33,817 bases of DNA, taken from a virus. Shown here piece by piece: positions 1-8,967 of the stretch (position 1 is its first letter; each line of letters opens with the position of its first letter). The DNA lies in IMG/VR virus record IMGVR_UViG_3300026268_000006, positions 1 to 33,817 of that record; one strand, written 5' to 3'. The notes beneath the pieces were generated by a model. It saw only the letters and a list, made by a program, of their open reading frames with translations, searched no databases and was not told where the DNA came from. The position numbers and the translations under genes were made by a program.

Positions 1-55
1 AAAGGTCGAATCCCTTCGGGTCCGCCAAAAAGTGTGAATCCTATCAGGCACGCCA
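1..55 (+). other. Two tRNA-3'-end-like repeats at the left edge
   Basis: Two short segments, about 1-27 and 28-55, each carry a T-loop-like core (GTCGAATCC and TGTGAATCC) and end in CGCCA followed by a run of A. This resembles the T-arm, acceptor strand and encoded CCA of phage tRNA genes. The first could be the 3' end of a tRNA cut by the window edge, but its T-stem has a mismatch and the loop is short. The second has only 28 bases between CCA ends, too little for a whole tRNA, so it would be a remnant or duplication. No complete cloverleaf can be drawn. Confidence 0.3.
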
Positions 56-64
56 AAAAAGAGG

Positions 65-93
65 TTGACTTTGATTGATAACGATTGTATAAT
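65..93 (+). promoter_or_regulatory. Sigma70-type promoter for the DNA ligase gene
   Basis: TTGACT at 65-70 and TATAAT at 88-93 are separated by 17 bases, which is near-perfect for a host sigma70 promoter. Transcription would start near 100, giving a short leader with an AGAGAGG ribosome site (114-120) before the ATG at 128. In T4-like phages such promoters are early class; that assignment is inference. Confidence 0.75.
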
Positions 94-127
94 GTATATA
101 ATAATTAGGCAATAGAGAGGCAAATAA

Positions 128-1459
128 ATGAGAACACAACCACAAAATATAATTGAAAAACTAGAAGCAGACAATTCTCGTCTAGCTAAAGAATCCATTT
201 TAAAAGACGCAATGAACGAAGGACTTGACGAGTTTTTTGAAGGCGTAAAAATGTGTTTAGATCCTTTATACACATTTGGCGTTAAACAAGTTCCTACTAA
301 AGATACTGTAATTTCAGGCCAAGGCTGTGAATGGAAAGTATTTAAAGAACTAGCTGAAAAACTTAAAAATAGAGAATTAACAGGCCATGCGGCACGAGAT
401 GCTATTGAGCTTGTAATGAGTTCTGCAACAGCAGAGCAATGGAATGGATTTTATCGTAGAATTCTTATTAAAGACTTACGTTGCGGAGTAAGTGAAAAAA
501 CTGTTAACAATGTTGCTAAGAAAAACGGATTTGACAAATATAGTGTTCCAGTTTTTAATTGTCAACTAGCACAAGACTCTGCAAAGCACGAAAAGAAACT
601 TACTGGCAAAAAGATGCTAGAAGTTAAATTAGACGGTGTAAGGGTTTTGACAATTGTTCGTAAAGACGGTAATATAGAACAATTTAGCAGAAACGGAAAA
701 CAGTTTATAAACTTCCAACATATTATTGATGAAATTCAAACTGTCGTTAAAAAATCACCGCCACCATATGATTTAGTTTTGGACGGTGAAGTAATGAGCG
801 ATAACTTTCAAGACTTAATGAAACAGGTACATCGTAAGAGTAATGTTACAGCCAAAGATGCTATTTTACATCTCTTTGATTTTATACCTTTAAAAGACTT
901 TTTAGAAGGTGGTTGGGATAAATCACAAGAACTTAGAACCCAAATGTTAACACATTGGTACAACGATAATAAAGACGTCTTAGAGCACGTACAAGTGCTT
1001 GATCATGAAATAGTAGACCTAGAGACCCATGAAGGACAAAAAACGTATACAGACGTAAACAAAGCGGCTGTAGACGGTGGATACGAAGGTATTATGATTA
1101 AAGATCTTGATGCACCATATGAATGTAAAAGATCTACAGCTTGGTTAAAGCTAAAACCATTTATTGAAGTAACTTTAAAAGTAGTTGCTGTAGAAGAAGG
1201 TACTGGACGTAACGAAGGACGTTTAGGTGCTGTAATAGTAGAAGGAGAAGACGATGGACACACTTATCACCTTAACTGTGGAAGCGGTTTCACTGACAGT
1301 GAACGTGATAGCTTCTGGGCTAGCCGTGATAAGCTCATTGGTGTTTTGATTGAAATTAGGGCAGATGCTCGAACTAAATCACAAGATTCAAAGACTTATA
1401 GCTTACGTTTTCCAAGATTTAAATGCTTTAGAGGCTTTGAATCCGGCGAAAAAATCTAA
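128..1459 (+). CDS. lig: ATP-dependent DNA ligase (T4 gp30-like)
   Basis: This enzyme seals nicks in duplex DNA using ATP through a lysyl-AMP intermediate, in phage replication and repair. The nucleotidyltransferase motifs occur in order: motif I KLDG with the adenylated lysine at K167, motif III LDGEVM near residue 216, motif IIIa LFDFIPL, motif IV EGIMIKD near 320 and motif V WLKLKP near 339. An OB-fold-like C-terminus follows. The N-terminal ~150 residues match the helical extension of T4-type ligases. At 443 residues it is somewhat shorter than T4 ligase (487). The start is supported by AGAGAGG 8 bases upstream and a consensus promoter at 65-93. It has its own promoter, and a separate one serves the next gene. 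Confidence 0.95.
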   Translation: MRTQPQNIIEKLEADNSRLAKESILKDAMNEGLDEFFEGVKMCLDPLYTFGVKQVPTKDTVISGQGCEWKVFKELAEKLKNRELTGHAARDAIELVMSSATAEQWNGFYRRILIKDLRCGVSEKTVNNVAKKNGFDKYSVPVFNCQLAQDSAKHEKKLTGKKMLEVKLDGVRVLTIVRKDGNIEQFSRNGKQFINFQHIIDEIQTVVKKSPPPYDLVLDGEVMSDNFQDLMKQVHRKSNVTAKDAILHLFDFIPLKDFLEGGWDKSQELRTQMLTHWYNDNKDVLEHVQVLDHEIVDLETHEGQKTYTDVNKAAVDGGYEGIMIKDLDAPYECKRSTAWLKLKPFIEVTLKVVAVEEGTGRNEGRLGAVIVEGEDDGHTYHLNCGSGFTDSERDSFWASRDKLIGVLIEIRADARTKSQDSKTYSLRFPRFKCFRGFESGEKI

Positions 1460-1478
1460 GAATTAAATCCACTTTTAC

Positions 1479-1506
1479 TTGACTTTTAATTTCCTTGCTA
1501 TATAAT
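1479..1506 (+). promoter_or_regulatory. Sigma70-type promoter for the 1546 gene
   Basis: TTGACT at 1479-1484 and TATAAT at 1501-1506 are 16 bases apart, 20 bases after the ligase stop. An AAGGAG ribosome site at 1530-1535 precedes the ATG at 1546. It has the same form as the promoter at 65-93, so early expression is likely. Confidence 0.7.
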
Positions 1507-1545
1507 AGCTAATGCAACGGTTATTCTTTAAGGAGAAATTTTACG

Positions 1546-2838
1546 ATGGCACGGTCGATTAACTTACGTGGAAGTAAGAAAAAGAAAAAGATCGCTCGAC
1601 GAACAAGTAACAAGGGCAACGAGCCTGATCTTTCAAACGGTTTGGAAATGTCTGCAAAAGACTTTCATTATGCAAAAAGTAGTGCGTTAGATCATTATCG
1701 TTTAGAACATAAGTCTTCTGACTTTAAACCTTGGGTTATAGAATATTGCAAGAATCATAAGAACTATAAAGATAAAGCACAAGCTATTGGTAAATGCCCT
1801 GATCATAAATTTAGTTGTACTCTAGGAGCATTATCTAGGCAACTAACTAAAGGTATGCCAGATTTACATCCCGGAGAACAAGAATTTATAGATTCTATGC
1901 CTGGATTAATGAGTCCAGCAAGAAAAACAACAGATTGGCTTCATAAACAACTAGACGAATTAGTTCCAATTGGTGAAGCTATTGTTCAAGAAAAGAAAGA
2001 CGCCGCAGTAAAACTAGTTGGTGGTCCTAAGTTATCTATACAAGATCGTATTAGAATGCAATCCTATAAAATGATGGAACCAATTGATGATTGGTTAGAA
2101 GGATGGGTTGAAGAGCCAAGTAAGTTTGATCCGCAAGGATTTAACTTTCCTAAACACTTTGCTGAATTAAAAGTAACACAAGCTCATGCTAGAAAAATAA
2201 TAGAATTTTATACTGATGAAATCAGTGAATTAGAAGAATTACTAAATCCGCTTTCTAAAAAAGAACTTGCAAAGTTAAGTGAAAGAGAACAAGATTGGGC
2301 AGAACAACTTAAAGAAGCATATTTGTGTTATGATAAAAAAGCTATAAAATTAAAACTAGAAGGACTTTTAAACTTTAAAGGTGCATTAGAACTTGTTATT
2401 GCAGAAGGTAAAGCTAATCGGAAAACACGGAAAAGAGCACCGAAAAGCAAAGAAAAATTAGTTGCTAAATTAAAGTATGCAATTAAAGACGATAAACTAC
2501 AAATAGCAAGTATTAACCCAATAGACATTATAGGGTGTGAAGAACTATGGATCTTTAATGTTAAAACACGGAAATTAGGAAGATATCTTGCTAGTAGTGT
2601 TGATCCAATGCATTTGGAACGTGATGGTACTGGATTAAGTATTAAAGGTACAACAATTACAGGCTTTAAAGAAGAATCAGTACAAAAGACCCTTAGAAAG
2701 CCACAGGAAAAACTTAAAGAATTTAAAGATGCCGGAAAGATTAAACTACGTACTTTCCTCGAAGATATTAATGCTGTAGATATCAAACTTAATGGCCGGA
2801 TTAATACCGATACTATTATTCTTAAGGCAGTAAGATAA
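1546..2838 (+). CDS. Unrecognised lysine-rich phage protein
   Basis: A 430-residue soluble protein whose family I do not recognise. The N-terminus is strongly basic (a run of five lysines at about residues 11-15, then arginines), suggesting nucleic-acid binding. The middle is helical and charged, with coiled-coil-like heptads at about 220-280 and a second basic cluster near 295-305. The C-terminal third looks more beta-rich. There is no signal peptide, no membrane segment and no clear catalytic motif. A strong sigma70-type promoter and an AAGGAG site 10 bases before the ATG support the start. Its stop codon lies inside the late-promoter octamer of the next gene. The position next to DNA ligase and the early-type promoter fit a DNA-metabolism role, but this is inference only. 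Confidence 0.85.
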   Translation: MARSINLRGSKKKKKIARRTSNKGNEPDLSNGLEMSAKDFHYAKSSALDHYRLEHKSSDFKPWVIEYCKNHKNYKDKAQAIGKCPDHKFSCTLGALSRQLTKGMPDLHPGEQEFIDSMPGLMSPARKTTDWLHKQLDELVPIGEAIVQEKKDAAVKLVGGPKLSIQDRIRMQSYKMMEPIDDWLEGWVEEPSKFDPQGFNFPKHFAELKVTQAHARKIIEFYTDEISELEELLNPLSKKELAKLSEREQDWAEQLKEAYLCYDKKAIKLKLEGLLNFKGALELVIAEGKANRKTRKRAPKSKEKLVAKLKYAIKDDKLQIASINPIDIIGCEELWIFNVKTRKLGRYLASSVDPMHLERDGTGLSIKGTTITGFKEESVQKTLRKPQEKLKEFKDAGKIKLRTFLEDINAVDIKLNGRINTDTIILKAVR

Positions 2839-2841
2839 ATA
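2834..2841 (+). promoter_or_regulatory. Late-promoter octamer GATAAATA
   Basis: GATAAATA differs by one base from the T4 late consensus TATAAATA. It contains the stop codon of the 1546 gene (2836-2838) and ends 5 bases before the ATG at 2847. A transcript started at the usual late distance would begin at or next to the start codon, so the mRNA would be leaderless. No Shine-Dalgarno sequence is visible. Confidence 0.55.
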
Positions 2842-2846
2842 CTAGT

Positions 2847-3968
2847 ATGAGCACACATGATATAAATGATACTGAAATTCTAGCAGTAAAAAACGGACTT
2901 TTACAATTAGGTGAGGCGATCGACACTATTGCTCACAGACAACTTCCTGCACCTGAAATTGCAGATAGAAGTTTAAGTGGCAATAAAATACACGGTGGCA
3001 AAATTGCAGATTTCTCAAGTTTAGGAATTCGCGACGAAGCAACAAAACAAACTCTTGTTGTAACCAACGATGGCGTACTTACTGACACACTTACAGTTCA
3101 CGACCTGCTTGGTGATGTTAAAGTAGAATCTAATCTTACTGTAGGTGGTACTATTACTGCTTCCAGACTAGAAGTAGATGAACTAAAAGCAGATGTTAGA
3201 AACGAACGATCAACTCCTTTAATATTTGAATGTACTGAAAACGACGGACCTTATGGTAAAGGACTCATGTGGACAGGATCGGGACATACTAAGCAATTAA
3301 TAATGTCTGCAAATCCTGATCGTATTTGGTCAAGTGAATCTATTGATTTACACGAAGAGGCTGAATACTGTATAGGCAATATTAAAGTATTAAGTAACAA
3401 CGAATTAGGCCCAAATGTAGCGACCTCAAGTTTAACAAGTGTAGGCACATTAAGAAATCTTAGAACCGAAGGCAATTTAATAATAGATCAATTCATCTTT
3501 TATGATGGTGATCAAATGAGACTCGGTATAGGTACTGATGCTAGTAACGGACAATTAAGTGTTGCAGGTAACGAAGTGGAATTTATTGTCGACCCTGATT
3601 ATGATTCAGTTAGTGTAGGAACTTATACTACTAGTGATATGAAATTAATCACTGATAATCAATGCCGAGTGGAACTGAAAGCAAATAATCGGATTACAAT
3701 TGGATCCGATAGTGACAGCATCACAACCATATCTGGAAAATTAGGAGTAGGGGTAAACAATCCTGACGTATGTTTCAGCACATCTGGGCCAATCAAATTT
3801 GAAAATAAGAAATTCGAAGTCGGACGAGAAGCACCTGTGAATGGAATCTACGGTAAGGGCGATATTGTTTGGAATTCAGAACCACAACCAACAGGCTATG
3901 TTGGCTGGGTATGTATTCGAAGCGGTACACCTGGGATTTGGAAACCATTTGGTGTTATAGGAGAGTAA
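2847..3968 (+). CDS. Fibre-like virion structural protein
   Basis: A 373-residue protein with the composition of marine T4-like fibre or baseplate proteins: many G, T, S and N residues, with short beta-strand repeats such as 'LTVGGTITASRLEVDELKAD' and 'TTISGKLGVGVNNPD'. An N-terminal helical stretch (about residues 5-35) comes before the beta-rich body. The end (about 335-373) has the pattern KGDIVWN...GYVGWVCI...GIWKPFG, typical of C-terminal caps of cyanophage-type structural proteins. It probably forms an elongated trimer on the virion; no enzymatic motif is seen. It starts right behind a late-type octamer and is followed 4 bases later by a membrane-protein gene. Assignment rests on composition and repeat style, not on a named family. 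Confidence 0.7.
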   Translation: MSTHDINDTEILAVKNGLLQLGEAIDTIAHRQLPAPEIADRSLSGNKIHGGKIADFSSLGIRDEATKQTLVVTNDGVLTDTLTVHDLLGDVKVESNLTVGGTITASRLEVDELKADVRNERSTPLIFECTENDGPYGKGLMWTGSGHTKQLIMSANPDRIWSSESIDLHEEAEYCIGNIKVLSNNELGPNVATSSLTSVGTLRNLRTEGNLIIDQFIFYDGDQMRLGIGTDASNGQLSVAGNEVEFIVDPDYDSVSVGTYTTSDMKLITDNQCRVELKANNRITIGSDSDSITTISGKLGVGVNNPDVCFSTSGPIKFENKKFEVGREAPVNGIYGKGDIVWNSEPQPTGYVGWVCIRSGTPGIWKPFGVIGE

Positions 3969-3972
3969 CACC

Positions 3973-4332
3973 ATGAAGAGAGTATATCAAACTACTTTCA
4001 CCGGATTTTACGTATGGGTGGGACGGGTATTACCGTTAACAGCCTTACTAGGACTATTATTAAGTCTACATTTCAATTTAGATTCTGTAACTGAAATCCT
4101 TCAAATGTCAATGGCAGTAATATTTGGAACTATTGCATTTACTTGGTGGTGGTGGGTAGTTGACGCTATCAGTAATCAAAATAAATTCTTTAACGAAAGT
4201 TATGATCGTTTTACAGAAATGCAAGAGAATCTAAGAGATATTAAGATAGACATCTCAAGGGTTCAAAAACTACATGTTGATGAATTAGAGCTTCTATCTA
4301 AGCAACGCAAAACTCGTCGAAAAGGCAAATAG
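3973..4332 (+). CDS. Small membrane protein, two TM helices and a basic coiled-coil tail
   Basis: A 119-residue protein with two hydrophobic helices (about 12-33 and 44-65, the second ending in a WWWWVV aromatic run). A charged, coiled-coil-like tail follows (about 70-119), finishing in a basic cluster (KQRKTRRKGK). By the positive-inside rule the tail is probably cytoplasmic. AGGAG lies just upstream of the ATG and the gap to the preceding gene is 4 bases. The next gene, an exported protein, starts 1 base after the stop, so the two are probably co-translated and may act together at the inner membrane. Holin, superinfection-exclusion or membrane-remodelling roles are all possible; nothing in the sequence decides between them. 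Confidence 0.75.
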   Translation: MKRVYQTTFTGFYVWVGRVLPLTALLGLLLSLHFNLDSVTEILQMSMAVIFGTIAFTWWWWVVDAISNQNKFFNESYDRFTEMQENLRDIKIDISRVQKLHVDELELLSKQRKTRRKGK

Positions 4333-4333
4333 T

Positions 4334-4735
4334 ATGAAAAAAATATTTTTAATATCAGTTTTCCTGATCTTTTCTACTTCAGCATTAGCAAAAGAAATTA
4401 ATCCAACAACTATGTTTGCAAGTAAAACAGACTTCTTTCGGAGTGTGTCATTTTGGTCATGGTCAGATATACCTAAAACTATCACTACGTATATGGATAC
4501 AGATCATGATGGGAAATTAGATGTTGTTTGGGCATTTCCTTTAATTAACAAAGTACCATTAGCTACCTGTACAGTTGGTGATGAACCTATAGAACAAAAG
4601 GGCACTATGACATTTTCTACTTGTCATATAAATGAAGCTAGAGAACCAGTACTTTATATTGTATCATCTAAAGGATGGCTTTGTCATACTTGTCCATATC
4701 TAAGAATGGATAAGAATTCTGTTATAGTTCATTAA
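4334..4735 (+). CDS. Exported protein with CxxC and a DxDxDG loop
   Basis: A 133-residue protein with a clear signal peptide: MKK, a hydrophobic core, and cleavage likely after SALA (residue 19). The mature part has a calcium-loop-like motif, D55-x-D57-x-D59-G-x-x-D63, and four cysteines (C79, C97, C117, C120). The last two form CHTC, and disulfides or a metal site would fit a periplasmic location. I do not recognise the family. It starts 1 base after the membrane-protein gene. Its stop codon overlaps the stop of the convergent minus-strand fibre gene by two bases. A periplasmic exclusion or lysis-modulating factor is conceivable but unproven. Confidence 0.75.
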   Translation: MKKIFLISVFLIFSTSALAKEINPTTMFASKTDFFRSVSFWSWSDIPKTITTYMDTDHDGKLDVVWAFPLINKVPLATCTVGDEPIEQKGTMTFSTCHINEAREPVLYIVSSKGWLCHTCPYLRMDKNSVIVH

Positions 4736-7700
4736 GTTTTAATAATATAATTTAAAATCAATGTTGGTTGCATGTTAACGTGAGCACTACCACTACCTGT
4801 TGTTCCTGTTTGTGACGTACTACCTACAGCACTTCCAGTAACATCAATACCAGAAACATTGTTGGTTGATCCTGTATATGGTGGGTTATTATAATCATGA
4901 TCATGTGCAGGCATTTGTGCTTCAGTAAGACTTACTGCTTCAGTACCGCCACTAGCGCCTAGTACATCACCATCAATGCCGCCTACTCCGCCAGCACCAG
5001 TTAATCTATCAGCTGATGCTCCGCCCATATCATCTTGTCCAGCAATAGTACGACCACGTAAATCTGGCACATTAAAAGTTGTTGATCCGTCACCTGCTCC
5101 GTATACTTCTGCTAGTACTGTAAATAAGCCTGCGTATGTTGTTCTACTAATAGCTTGTCCATAACAAAGAAGCCAACCTGTTGGAGCACTTGCACCTGCA
5201 AATGACAGAACAGCCCCTGTTGGATTAACTCCTGCATCAACAGTTGCATCAACGTATGTTTTAACTGCTTTTTCTGTTGGAATTGACGAGTCACTAGCAT
5301 CTGACATATCAGTATCTGTACTAATCTCGCTAACCGAAGCGCCTGATGCCAATTCAATTTCGCCTTCAATTTTTACGCCTTTAGTACCTTTAAATTTAAA
5401 TTGTGGCTCTATTGAATCAGTTATATTATATTGTTGAATTCCACCTATACCGTCAGTGGCTGGATAATTTTTAGTATAACCAGCTACATACAATCTCTTT
5501 CCAGTATCAGCAAAAAATATTGATTGAACATAATCGCCCCAAGCTTCTGGCATACCTGTTTGTAGTCCATCTGAACCATTAGGATGATTAGAACCAGAAA
5601 TCATTATAGAATCTGGAAATGGTGGGTTATAACCGTTAGATACAGTTTCAATTATATCAGCACCGAACGGTAACGAAGATTTAATATCATATTTAATCTG
5701 CATTTTATAACCATAAATTATACTATCATTAGATCCACCATGACTGAATAAACCAAACCATCTCCATCCATCGTCACTCACCCATATATCAATCAATGAG
5801 TCTTTCTCTAATCCTTGTGAATCATGCCATCTTTTTGTTGTGTAAATTTTAAAATCGTTATCTTCATCCCACCCTGGTCCGTTACCGTGCGACCCTGCAC
5901 CGTTTGGTGTGTCGCGCCATGGAAATGATTTAATATCCCACGGTGTTGCCATTTCAAATTGTTTTACATACTGGGTAGATCCAGTATAAAGGAATCTACC
6001 ATCGTTGCTTATTTTAAATTGTCCGCCATCTAGATAATACAATAATGAATACCCTGCTCCACCAACGCCACCGCCAGTACCTTCAGACCATTTGCCATTA
6101 AATGCACAAGTAGTAATATCCCACGGTGTTCCTAAATCATATTCAACAAGTTTAGTTGCTGAATGATAATGAGCACCAGTTCCTGGTGGGTTACTTCCTA
6201 TACTATTACCAGTTAACATAAACATTTTAGTACCATCAGGTTTAAAATGTATTCCACCTATGTAGGCGTTACCAAAAGCACCACCAGAACCAAGTGAATT
6301 AATTTCCCCTGAAACATCAAAAGAGTTCCCAGCGGCTACTGTATTAGTAATCGTTGAAAGATCAAATGGTGTGCTTAAAGTAAATTGAACAATACGTGCA
6401 TAATCAGGTAAAGCACCAGTCTCTTCATCTTGAGGAATATATATTTTAGTACCATCAGTACTCATAGCTATTGATTCTAACTTATACCCGTTTGGTTCAA
6501 TAACATTACCTGTTAAACTTACATAGTGACTAAAAGTTGCATCTTGGAAATCATAAGGTGCAATCATCATTTTCGTAGTACCACCAACCCATATAGAACC
6601 TCCACCGTCAACATATAAATCTCTAATTTTCTTTTCAGCTGATCCTATGTCATACGTAGCATCTAGTGCCGGTATCATATGAGTCTTCATAGTACCATCT
6701 AAATTAATAGCACTATTAACACCATCAACTAGTACTGTTGAGTCATCACCAAATACAGACCCTGTAATATCTGTTTCAACATCTGTTACTGGTTCCCATC
6801 TTGAATTTGCATCAACCCAAGTAAGTACTTGGCCATCACTTGGTACCGCATTGTGTACATCTGTATGAGAACTTAATACTCCAGTACCTGTTAAGTATCC
6901 AGGAACTGTATGATCTCCCCAACCATATGCTGTATCCCAATTTCCTACTTTTGCATCAGTAAGAATATTAACGCCCATGTCAATGTCAAAACCACCTGCT
7001 GATAATCCTCCACCTAGTTGTGGACTTGTATCATTTACAATATTTGTACTTCCTGTAATTGTAAGATTACCTTCAGCGTCAGTAGCCGTTGTAACAGATC
7101 CTGCTCCAACAAACTTAACTGACTCTCCACTATTAATTGTGCGTATAGTTGAATCATCTGCGGCAATTTCTAATATGTTTGTAAGGTTTACTTGTAAATG
7201 ACCTGCTCCGTCATCTCTTAAAATTGTACTACCTAAATGAATACTTGAACCATCTAAGTATAAATCTCTAAATTTGTGTGTTGCACTTCCTAAATCGTAA
7301 GCAATATTTGTATCTGGAATTAAGTGTGATGTTACAGCACCGTCAAGCATTACATCTTTACTATTGATAGTTGCGCCAGCTGGTGTAACAGCAAGATTAG
7401 TATCACCAATCATTGTTAGTTTAGCTTGAGTAGTTGTTGCACCTTCATATTTAAATTGAATGTCTGGAGCACCACCGTTACCTATTTGTGAATCTGAAAT
7501 TGTATTTGCACTAGTTAGATCAAAAATTTCTGAACCTGTTGTTTCAGAAGTAACAGATGTTATTGAACCATCACTTACGGCAACAACTACTGTAAATGTA
7601 GGATGATTTCCAGATACTCCAGTAGCTACTGTTACACCAGTATATGTTCCTGGTGTACGAGTACCACTAGCCCCCCATTGTCCTGCAGGGGTATATTCTG

Positions 7701-8934
7701 TCATTGTAGAGCCTACTACAAATCCATCGCCACCGTGTAAAGCTAAATGTCCACCACCTACATGAATACGTGCTGGTTGATGAATAACTGGATTATTAGT
7801 AGCATCTATAGTGATATAAGCACGTTCTAAATATGTAGTTGCATACGGCGGATTAGTTACAGTTGTTCCTCCGCTTTCGCCTTGAGCCCTAAAGGCACCT
7901 ACTTGTGTAGAATGATGCCAAATGTTTGAATAATACTGCCCGTCAAGAACTGTACCGTCTACATTAGGATTTTCTTGTCCTATATATAATCTACGTTTTC
8001 CGTCACCAGTAACAAGAGATGTTATATTATTAGACCACCCACCTGCAGGATCAGTACTATGCCCAGCACTTATAATAACATTGCCGTCGCCACCTTGGAT
8101 AGTATCTCCTGCAAAAGCACCAATTAATACGTTGTTAGTTCCATCTGTTATACTATCGCCAGCTTTGTGACCAATAACAGTATTTTGATTTCCGCTTGTA
8201 ACAGTTTTCCCTGCATCTTTTCCAATAAAAATATTACTATGAGCATTGTTTAATGTACCCGTTGTAGTATATCCTAACATTATACTATCTGCAAAATTAG
8301 GAGCATTAAATTTTACATCTGTTAAATCATTTATCTTTTTGGCTCCTGCGTATTCACCAGTAGCAACTCCTCCTGATGTATATGCAGTAAATCCAGTACC
8401 ATCAAGTGGTACTGAAAGAACATCGTCTTCATACAATGCTAGTGTATTTGAAGTTAGTACATCAGCATAGTATTCATTACCATTAAGCTGAGTCATTCCA
8501 ACTACATCTACAATAGTAACTGGAGTTCCTTCTGTAAAATCATGAACTGTATTTGTTGTAATAACTACTGGAGAAGCTTGGGTCGCCGAAGTTATTACTC
8601 TACTAACCCCACCCATTAATGACGCAAGAGTTATACTACCAGAATGATTTCTAGTAATAGTCATATTTCCGCCAGCATGTAGCTCAATATCTTGATCAAC
8701 ACTATGAACATCTGTCAATCTTAAAGTTGTAGTTCCTACAGGAACTTCTAAGTTATAATTAACGTCTATTTTAAATGAATCTGTGGCCGCTGAAGCACCC
8801 GTCCAAGCCACTCCTGCACCTCTACTGATGCTCAAAGTATCAGTTACGGCATCAGCCTCAATAGTATGCTCTAGTGTTGTACCGTCTGTAGAGTACAACT
8901 TGATGAATCTAAAAAAATCGTAAAATGCTGTCAT
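4732..8934 (-). CDS. Long tail fibre with YadA-like section, beta-propeller-like section and tail-collar tip
   Basis: A 1400-residue structural protein, the only long gene on the minus strand. About residues 218-288 carry YadA-head-like repeats (NQNTVIGHKAG, NNVLIGAFAG). Two 'YDIGS..KFRDLYLDG' modules lie near 555 and 760, between fibre repeats. About 796-1178 holds blade-like repeats (DGTKIYI, DGTKMFML, DGRFLYT with TPWDI or TPFDL), which suggest a beta-propeller. The C-terminal ~165 residues are a phage tail-collar domain (PTGWLLCYGQ, FNVPDLRGRTIAG, PAHDHDY, NMQPTLILNYIIK) as in T4 gp12-like fibres and microcystin-dependent proteins; AHDH could bind metal. It is likely a trimeric receptor-binding fibre. 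A minus-strand AATAAATA octamer at 8960-8967 ends 25 bases before the ATG, with ATAGGGA as the ribosome site. Confidence 0.88.
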   Translation of the reverse strand: MTAFYDFFRFIKLYSTDGTTLEHTIEADAVTDTLSISRGAGVAWTGASAATDSFKIDVNYNLEVPVGTTTLRLTDVHSVDQDIELHAGGNMTITRNHSGSITLASLMGGVSRVITSATQASPVVITTNTVHDFTEGTPVTIVDVVGMTQLNGNEYYADVLTSNTLALYEDDVLSVPLDGTGFTAYTSGGVATGEYAGAKKINDLTDVKFNAPNFADSIMLGYTTTGTLNNAHSNIFIGKDAGKTVTSGNQNTVIGHKAGDSITDGTNNVLIGAFAGDTIQGGDGNVIISAGHSTDPAGGWSNNITSLVTGDGKRRLYIGQENPNVDGTVLDGQYYSNIWHHSTQVGAFRAQGESGGTTVTNPPYATTYLERAYITIDATNNPVIHQPARIHVGGGHLALHGGDGFVVGSTMTEYTPAGQWGASGTRTPGTYTGVTVATGVSGNHPTFTVVVAVSDGSITSVTSETTGSEIFDLTSANTISDSQIGNGGAPDIQFKYEGATTTQAKLTMIGDTNLAVTPAGATINSKDVMLDGAVTSHLIPDTNIAYDLGSATHKFRDLYLDGSSIHLGSTILRDDGAGHLQVNLTNILEIAADDSTIRTINSGESVKFVGAGSVTTATDAEGNLTITGSTNIVNDTSPQLGGGLSAGGFDIDMGVNILTDAKVGNWDTAYGWGDHTVPGYLTGTGVLSSHTDVHNAVPSDGQVLTWVDANSRWEPVTDVETDITGSVFGDDSTVLVDGVNSAINLDGTMKTHMIPALDATYDIGSAEKKIRDLYVDGGGSIWVGGTTKMMIAPYDFQDATFSHYVSLTGNVIEPNGYKLESIAMSTDGTKIYIPQDEETGALPDYARIVQFTLSTPFDLSTITNTVAAGNSFDVSGEINSLGSGGAFGNAYIGGIHFKPDGTKMFMLTGNSIGSNPPGTGAHYHSATKLVEYDLGTPWDITTCAFNGKWSEGTGGGVGGAGYSLLYYLDGGQFKISNDGRFLYTGSTQYVKQFEMATPWDIKSFPWRDTPNGAGSHGNGPGWDEDNDFKIYTTKRWHDSQGLEKDSLIDIWVSDDGWRWFGLFSHGGSNDSIIYGYKMQIKYDIKSSLPFGADIIETVSNGYNPPFPDSIMISGSNHPNGSDGLQTGMPEAWGDYVQSIFFADTGKRLYVAGYTKNYPATDGIGGIQQYNITDSIEPQFKFKGTKGVKIEGEIELASGASVSEISTDTDMSDASDSSIPTEKAVKTYVDATVDAGVNPTGAVLSFAGASAPTGWLLCYGQAISRTTYAGLFTVLAEVYGAGDGSTTFNVPDLRGRTIAGQDDMGGASADRLTGAGGVGGIDGDVLGASGGTEAVSLTEAQMPAHDHDYNNPPYTGSTNNVSGIDVTGSAVGSTSQTGTTGSGSAHVNMQPTLILNYIIKT

Positions 8935-8959
8935 TCGGATTTGTCCCTATCGTTATACA

Positions 8960-8967
8960 TATTTATT
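8960..8967 (-). promoter_or_regulatory. Late-promoter octamer AATAAATA (minus) for the long fibre
   Basis: On the minus strand AATAAATA ends 25 bases before the start codon at 8934. The same 25-base distance is seen at 14653 and 30595, which supports it as a real late promoter. It overlaps a plus-strand octamer, ATTAAATA, making a quasi-palindrome. Confidence 0.6.

Noticed and set aside
4731-4740. Terminator between the convergent genes ending at 4732 and 4735
   Set aside because: The stop codons overlap by two bases and no inverted repeat is visible around them, so only the overlap itself is noted.
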